From contig CALCUD010000021.1 of NCBI GenBank assembly GCA_937906775.1, positions 1-9,841 of the forward strand: a stretch of DNA of 9,841 nucleotides, in the 5' to 3' direction. A model generated the notes under the pieces. The model ran no database searches, was not told where the DNA came from, and worked only from the letters and a program-made list of their open reading frames with translations. The position numbers and the translations under genes are program-made. Source of the stretch: an uncultured Clostridia bacterium. Lineage in GTDB: Bacteria; Bacillota; Clostridia; Christensenellales; Aristaeellaceae. Position 1 is the stretch's first letter. Each line of letters opens with the position of its first letter. This document shows, in pieces, positions 6,987 to 9,841 of the stretch.

Positions 6987-8267
6987 TCAGACTCCTGCCC
7001 AGAAAAGCCAGATGAACAGATATCCGATGATGACTGCGGTCAGGGTGAAAGGAATTCCGATCCGGAAGAAATCACTGTTCCTGACGGTATAACCTTCCTT
7101 GCGCAGGATACCGATGCCCGTGACATTGGCGGACGCGCCGAAGGGCGTGATATTTCCGCCGAGAGTAGCGCCGGAAAGCAGACCGAAGTACAGGACATAG
7201 GGCGTGATCCCCAGCTGCGCAGAAAGGACAGAGATGACAGGAAGCATAGCTGCGACATAGGGAATATTGTCGATAAACGCGGAGAGAATGACTGAACCGA
7301 ATACGATCAGGGTATACAGACCGAAAATACTTCCCTGACCGATCGAGGCAAACCAGGTTGCGATCGCGTCAATGATCCCGGCTTCCTGAATGGAAGCAAC
7401 AACAATGAAAAGACCGCATAACATGGCGAGCGTCTGATAATCCATTTCCTTCGCGACAAGCCGGACCGGCGCGGAATTCTTTTTCAGAATACAGGCCCGG
7501 ATCAGGGTAATGATGAAGACCAGCATACAGATCAAACCGTTTTTGATCCCGTCGATCGCGGCAGGGAGGGGAAGAAAACTGGCCAGGATCAGCAGACCGA
7601 CGACAGCGATCATCATCCAGCCGGGGAAATAATCCGTAACGGGAGTCAGCGGCTGCCGGTCGATCGGTTCACGATGCTTTTTGAACAGGAAGTACAGGAT
7701 CACGACTGTTCCAAGCGCGCCGAGTTCGACTGCCCAGAAGATGGAGGGACGACCCTTCCACCAGATGAAATCCAAAAAGTTCATGCCGGCATAGTCACCC
7801 AGCAGGATGCTTGTGGTATCGCCGACGAGCGTTGCGGCCCCCTGCAGGTTGCTTGAAACTGCGATCGCAATGATGACAGGAACGGGATTTACTTTCAGTT
7901 TACGGCTGATCGCCATACCGACGGGGGCCAGCATCAGGACGGTGGCAACATTGTCAACAAAAGCGGAAACCACTCCGCTGAACACGGAAAGCGCCACAAT
8001 AGCAAAGCAGGCATTCGGCACCCGATTCAGAATCATATCTGCAAGGCGGGAAGGCATGCCTGTTTCCACGAACAGACTCACCAGCCCCATCGTTCCGGCA
8101 ATCATCATGATGACATTCCAGTTGATTGCGGGAAGAAGACTGCTGAGCGGAAGAACACCGAAAATCAGCATGCAGGCCGCCGCGGCAAGCGCGAACCAGA
8201 CGCGCCATTTCGAGAAAGCCAGCATTCCGACATACATCAGGATAAATATGATCAGTGCAGTTACCAA
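6987..8267 (-). CDS. ArsB/NhaD/SLC13-type (ion transporter superfamily) membrane transporter
   Basis: This 426-residue protein has about eleven or twelve hydrophobic segments and two related halves, as expected for the ion transporter superfamily (ArsB, NhaD, SLC13/DASS, CitM). The first half has SAFVDNVATVLMLAPV (101-116) followed by SSNLQGAATLVGD (138-150). The second half has SAFIDNIPYVAAMLPV (329-344) followed by GATLGGNITPFGASANV (366-382). These paired hairpins normally build the substrate and ion sites. A basic linker (about 195-210) separates the halves. The start is TTG at 8265-8267, with GGAGGG eight bases upstream. The nearest upstream ATG (8273-8275) is out of frame and stops after four codons. 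It could move arsenite, Na+/H+, or a dicarboxylate or similar anion; no arsenic-resistance genes are nearby, so I leave the substrate open. It has its own promoter-like sequence and stands apart from rpoA-rplQ. Confidence 0.9.
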   Translation of the reverse strand: MVTALIIFILMYVGMLAFSKWRVWFALAAAACMLIFGVLPLSSLLPAINWNVIMMIAGTMGLVSLFVETGMPSRLADMILNRVPNACFAIVALSVFSGVVSAFVDNVATVLMLAPVGMAISRKLKVNPVPVIIAIAVSSNLQGAATLVGDTTSILLGDYAGMNFLDFIWWKGRPSIFWAVELGALGTVVILYFLFKKHREPIDRQPLTPVTDYFPGWMMIAVVGLLILASFLPLPAAIDGIKNGLICMLVFIITLIRACILKKNSAPVRLVAKEMDYQTLAMLCGLFIVVASIQEAGIIDAIATWFASIGQGSIFGLYTLIVFGSVILSAFIDNIPYVAAMLPVISVLSAQLGITPYVLYFGLLSGATLGGNITPFGASANVTGIGILRKEGYTVRNSDFFRIGIPFTLTAVIIGYLFIWLFWAGV

Positions 8268-8275
8268 AGGATCAT

Positions 8276-8281
8276 CCCTCC
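8276..8281 (-). promoter_or_regulatory. Ribosome binding site supporting a TTG start
   Basis: On the - strand this reads GGAGGG and lies eight bases before the TTG at 8265-8267, an ideal distance. An ATG abuts the site directly (8273-8275) but is too close to be used and encodes only four codons. Confidence 0.75.
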
Positions 8282-8310
8282 AAGGTCAGTATTTCTGGGG
8301 TCCGGTCATT

Positions 8311-8339
8311 ATTATACAGGATGGAGAAATAAAATGTAA
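8311..8339 (-). promoter_or_regulatory. Predicted promoter for the ArsB/NhaD-type transporter
   Basis: On the - strand a perfect -10 hexamer TATAAT (8311-8316) follows a weak -35-like TTACAT (8334-8339) by 17 bases. Transcription would begin near 8304 and give a leader of about 37 bases. The poor -35 could mean activator dependence, but that is a guess. It is downstream of the rplQ terminator, consistent with separate transcription. Confidence 0.5.
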
Positions 8340-8415
8340 TCTTCGAAATCTGAAAAATAGGATCTCTTATTGCAATTCTGCTGATAAAAACGGCAGAAAC
8401 GTCAGAATAAGACAG

Positions 8416-8455
8416 AAAAAGAAGCACCCTCTTGTGCAGGGAGGGCGCTTCTTTT
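8416..8455 (-). terminator. Intrinsic terminator of the rpoA-rplQ operon
   Basis: An inverted repeat with arms 8420-8431 and 8441-8452 forms a 12-pair stem with one G-U pair and a nine-base loop. Flanking A/T bases can extend it by about three more pairs. On the - strand the GC-rich stem is followed by TTTTTCTG, a standard rho-independent end. It begins about 27 bases after the rplQ stop. The + strand copy also ends in a short T run, so it could work both ways, although no + strand gene ends here. Confidence 0.88.
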
Positions 8456-8481
8456 GCTTGCTTGATGTGTATTACAGTTAA

Positions 8482-8994
8482 TCAGACCAGTTCGAGAATG
8501 ACCATCTCGGCAGCGTCGCCGCGACGGGGCCCGAGCTTATAGATGCGGGTATAACCGCCGGAGCAGTTCTTTTCCGCATTGCGGGCTTTGTATTTGGGAC
8601 CGATTTCACGGAACAGTTTCTCGACTACGGGATGCTTGTTGTCCTTGGTGCGCTCTTTGTAGTCGGCCTTGTTCTCGTCGGCGTTCTTGGTTTCTTTCAG
8701 GTCGTACAGATACGCCATCATCATCCGACGGGCATGCAGCTTGGAAGGAGCGTCGTTGACAACGTCCAGCGTAACCAGCTGTCCTTTGTCATTGTGGGTT
8801 TCCTTGGTGGTGGAAACCGTATTGTCGCACTCGCGAATAGCCAGCGTGATCATCTTATCGGCGATACGGCGGACTTCCTTGGCCTTGGACTCGGTGGTCT
8901 CAATGCGGCCGTACCAGATCAGATTGGTCACCTGATTGCGGAGCAGCGCTTTGCGCTGATCAGCAGTGCGGCCCAGCTTGCGTTGGTTAGCCAT
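8482..8994 (-). CDS. rplQ: 50S ribosomal protein L17, long form
   Basis: This 170-residue protein is L17 of the large ribosomal subunit, an assembly protein near the peptide exit region. The conserved opening (MANQRKLGRTADQRKALLRN), ERIETTE-like GRIETTESKAKEVR, LHARR (87-91), KLFREIGPKY (126-135) and closing GGYTRIYKLGPRRGDAAEM match L17 throughout. It is about 50 residues longer than Bacillus L17. Most of the excess lies between ITLA (residue 52) and LHARR, with a smaller lysine-rich expansion (ETKNADENKADYKERTKDNK, 101-120) and a few residues before the GGYTRI motif. Similar long forms are known in Clostridia such as Lachnospiraceae. The start ATG has AGGAGG at 9003-9008, eight bases upstream. 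It follows rpoA by 15 bases in the usual rpoA-rplQ order and is closed by the terminator near 8416-8455. Confidence 0.97.
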   Translation of the reverse strand: MANQRKLGRTADQRKALLRNQVTNLIWYGRIETTESKAKEVRRIADKMITLAIRECDNTVSTTKETHNDKGQLVTLDVVNDAPSKLHARRMMMAYLYDLKETKNADENKADYKERTKDNKHPVVEKLFREIGPKYKARNAEKNCSGGYTRIYKLGPRRGDAAEMVILELV

Positions 8995-9009
8995 GGGATT
9001 TTCCTCCTC

Positions 9010-9841
9010 TTAGTCTTCGTTGGGTCGCAGGCCGAGTCCGAGAGCTTCGAGCTTCTGCTCGACTTCTTCAAGGCTCTTGCGGCCGAGGTTGCGAACCTTC
9101 ATCATGTCGTCCTGATTTTTCTGTACCAGCTCGGACACGTTGTTGATGCCGGCACGCTTCAGGCAGTTGTAAGCACGGACAGAAAGATCCAGTTCTTCGA
9201 TAGTCATCTCCAGAACCTTGTCTTTCTTTTCGTCTTCGGGCTGAACCATGCTGACGGGCATGACCTGATCCGTCAGGGAGACGAACAGGTTCAGATGCTC
9301 AGTCAGGATCTTGGCGGCGCCGCTGATCGCCTCTTCAGGCTTCAGGGTCCCGTTGGTCCAGATCTCAAGGGTCAGTTTATCATAGTCAGTGATCTGACCT
9401 ACACGGGTATCCTCGACGGTGTAGTTGACCTTCTTCACGGGGGTGAAGATGGAATCAATCGGGATAACGCCGATGGGGGTGCCGGCTGTTTTGTTCTTGT
9501 CGGCACTGACATAGCCGCGGCCGCGGTCGAGGGTGAGCTGCATCTGGAGATGCGCATCCTCGTTCAGGGTCGCGATATGCAGATCCTTGTTGACGATTTC
9601 GACTTCGTCATCTGTTCTGATATTGCCGGCGAGCAGTTCACAGGGGCCTTTAACGTCGACTGTGAGCGTTTTGGTCTCATCAGTGAACATTTTGCACGCC
9701 ATGGATTTCAGGTTCAGGATGATTTCGGTCACATCTTCCTTGATCCCGGGCATTGTGGAGAACTCATGCTGCACACCTTCGATATGTACAGAGGAGATGG
9801 CGCTGCCGGGGAGAGAGGACAGGAGCACACGGCGCAGGGAG
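9010..9841 (-). CDS. rpoA: DNA-directed RNA polymerase subunit alpha (partial, N-terminus cut by window edge)
   Basis: This is the alpha subunit, which scaffolds RNA polymerase assembly and contacts activators and upstream promoter DNA. About 276 residues are visible. The frame runs off the right edge, where codons for SLRRVLLSSLPGSA are read, so roughly the first 40 residues are missing and the GTG at 9826-9828 is an internal Val. The N-terminal assembly domain shows HIEGVQHEFSTMPGIKEDV and the region around GRGYVSADKN and IPIDSIFTPV. A linker (QPEDEKKDKVLEM) leads to a complete C-terminal DNA-binding domain: LDLSVRAYNCLKRAGINN, containing the Arg equivalent to E. coli R265, then VRNLGRKSLEEVEQKL. 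The stop is TAA. rplQ follows after 15 bases in the same operon. Confidence 0.98.
   Translation of the reverse strand, partial: SLRRVLLSSLPGSAISSVHIEGVQHEFSTMPGIKEDVTEIILNLKSMACKMFTDETKTLTVDVKGPCELLAGNIRTDDEVEIVNKDLHIATLNEDAHLQMQLTLDRGRGYVSADKNKTAGTPIGVIPIDSIFTPVKKVNYTVEDTRVGQITDYDKLTLEIWTNGTLKPEEAISGAAKILTEHLNLFVSLTDQVMPVSMVQPEDEKKDKVLEMTIEELDLSVRAYNCLKRAGINNVSELVQKNQDDMMKVRNLGRKSLEEVEQKLEALGLGLRPNED

Noticed and set aside
8376..8398. Inverted repeat TTCTGC / GCAGAA between the transporter promoter and the rplQ terminator
   Set aside because: It has only six pairs and an 11-base loop, with no T run on either side and no match to a known operator or riboswitch.
7807..8481. 224-codon + strand open frame running from within the transporter gene to the rplQ stop
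   Set aside because: The first part is antisense to the transporter and the rest crosses a terminator and promoter region. There is no good ribosome binding site and the composition is that of non-coding sequence.
9826..9828. GTG as the start of rpoA
   Set aside because: Upstream codons read SLRR, part of the conserved NSLRRVLLSSLPG segment, so this GTG is an internal Val and the gene continues past the window edge.

Overview
This window looks like an ordinary chromosomal segment from a moderately GC-rich member of the Bacillota, most likely class Clostridia. The evidence is an alpha-type DnaE polymerase, strong AGGAGG-type ribosome binding sites, and a ribosomal protein L17 of about 170 residues. 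L17 is about 120 residues in Bacillus, and the long form resembles Lachnospiraceae and related Clostridia. Assignment below class level is not possible from this sequence. I see no phage genes, insertion sequences, CRISPR arrays, tRNAs or rRNAs.

The left two thirds (1-6426) is read on the + strand as one tightly packed array. It begins with the C-terminal half of dnaE, cut by the window edge. A GtrA-family membrane protein follows (4-base ATGA overlap), then a GldA-like ABC ATPase (8-base overlap), a large protein fusing a GldF-like ABC permease to a GldG-like extracytoplasmic domain (4-base GTGA overlap), and a DUF4340 membrane-anchored protein (18-base gap). The last three form a complete Gld-type ABC export system of unknown substrate. 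The overlaps suggest that GtrA and this system are made together and may act on a shared cell-envelope substrate; that link is inference.

The right third (6428-9841) is read on the - strand. From the right edge inward it holds rpoA (N-terminus cut off) and rplQ, closed by a strong intrinsic terminator at about 8416-8455. Next is a separately promoted ArsB/NhaD/SLC13-type transporter with a TTG start, then a separately promoted small two-helix membrane protein that I do not recognise. The two strands meet tail to tail at 6426/6428 with one base between stop codons and no obvious terminator.

The most interesting material is the gtrA-gldA-gldFG-DUF4340 module: its fusion protein, its translational coupling to gtrA and dnaE, and its unknown function. 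Secondary points are the expanded L17, the two altered gene neighbourhoods (downstream of rplQ and of dnaE), and the orphan membrane protein. I do not see a clear-cut wholly new system.
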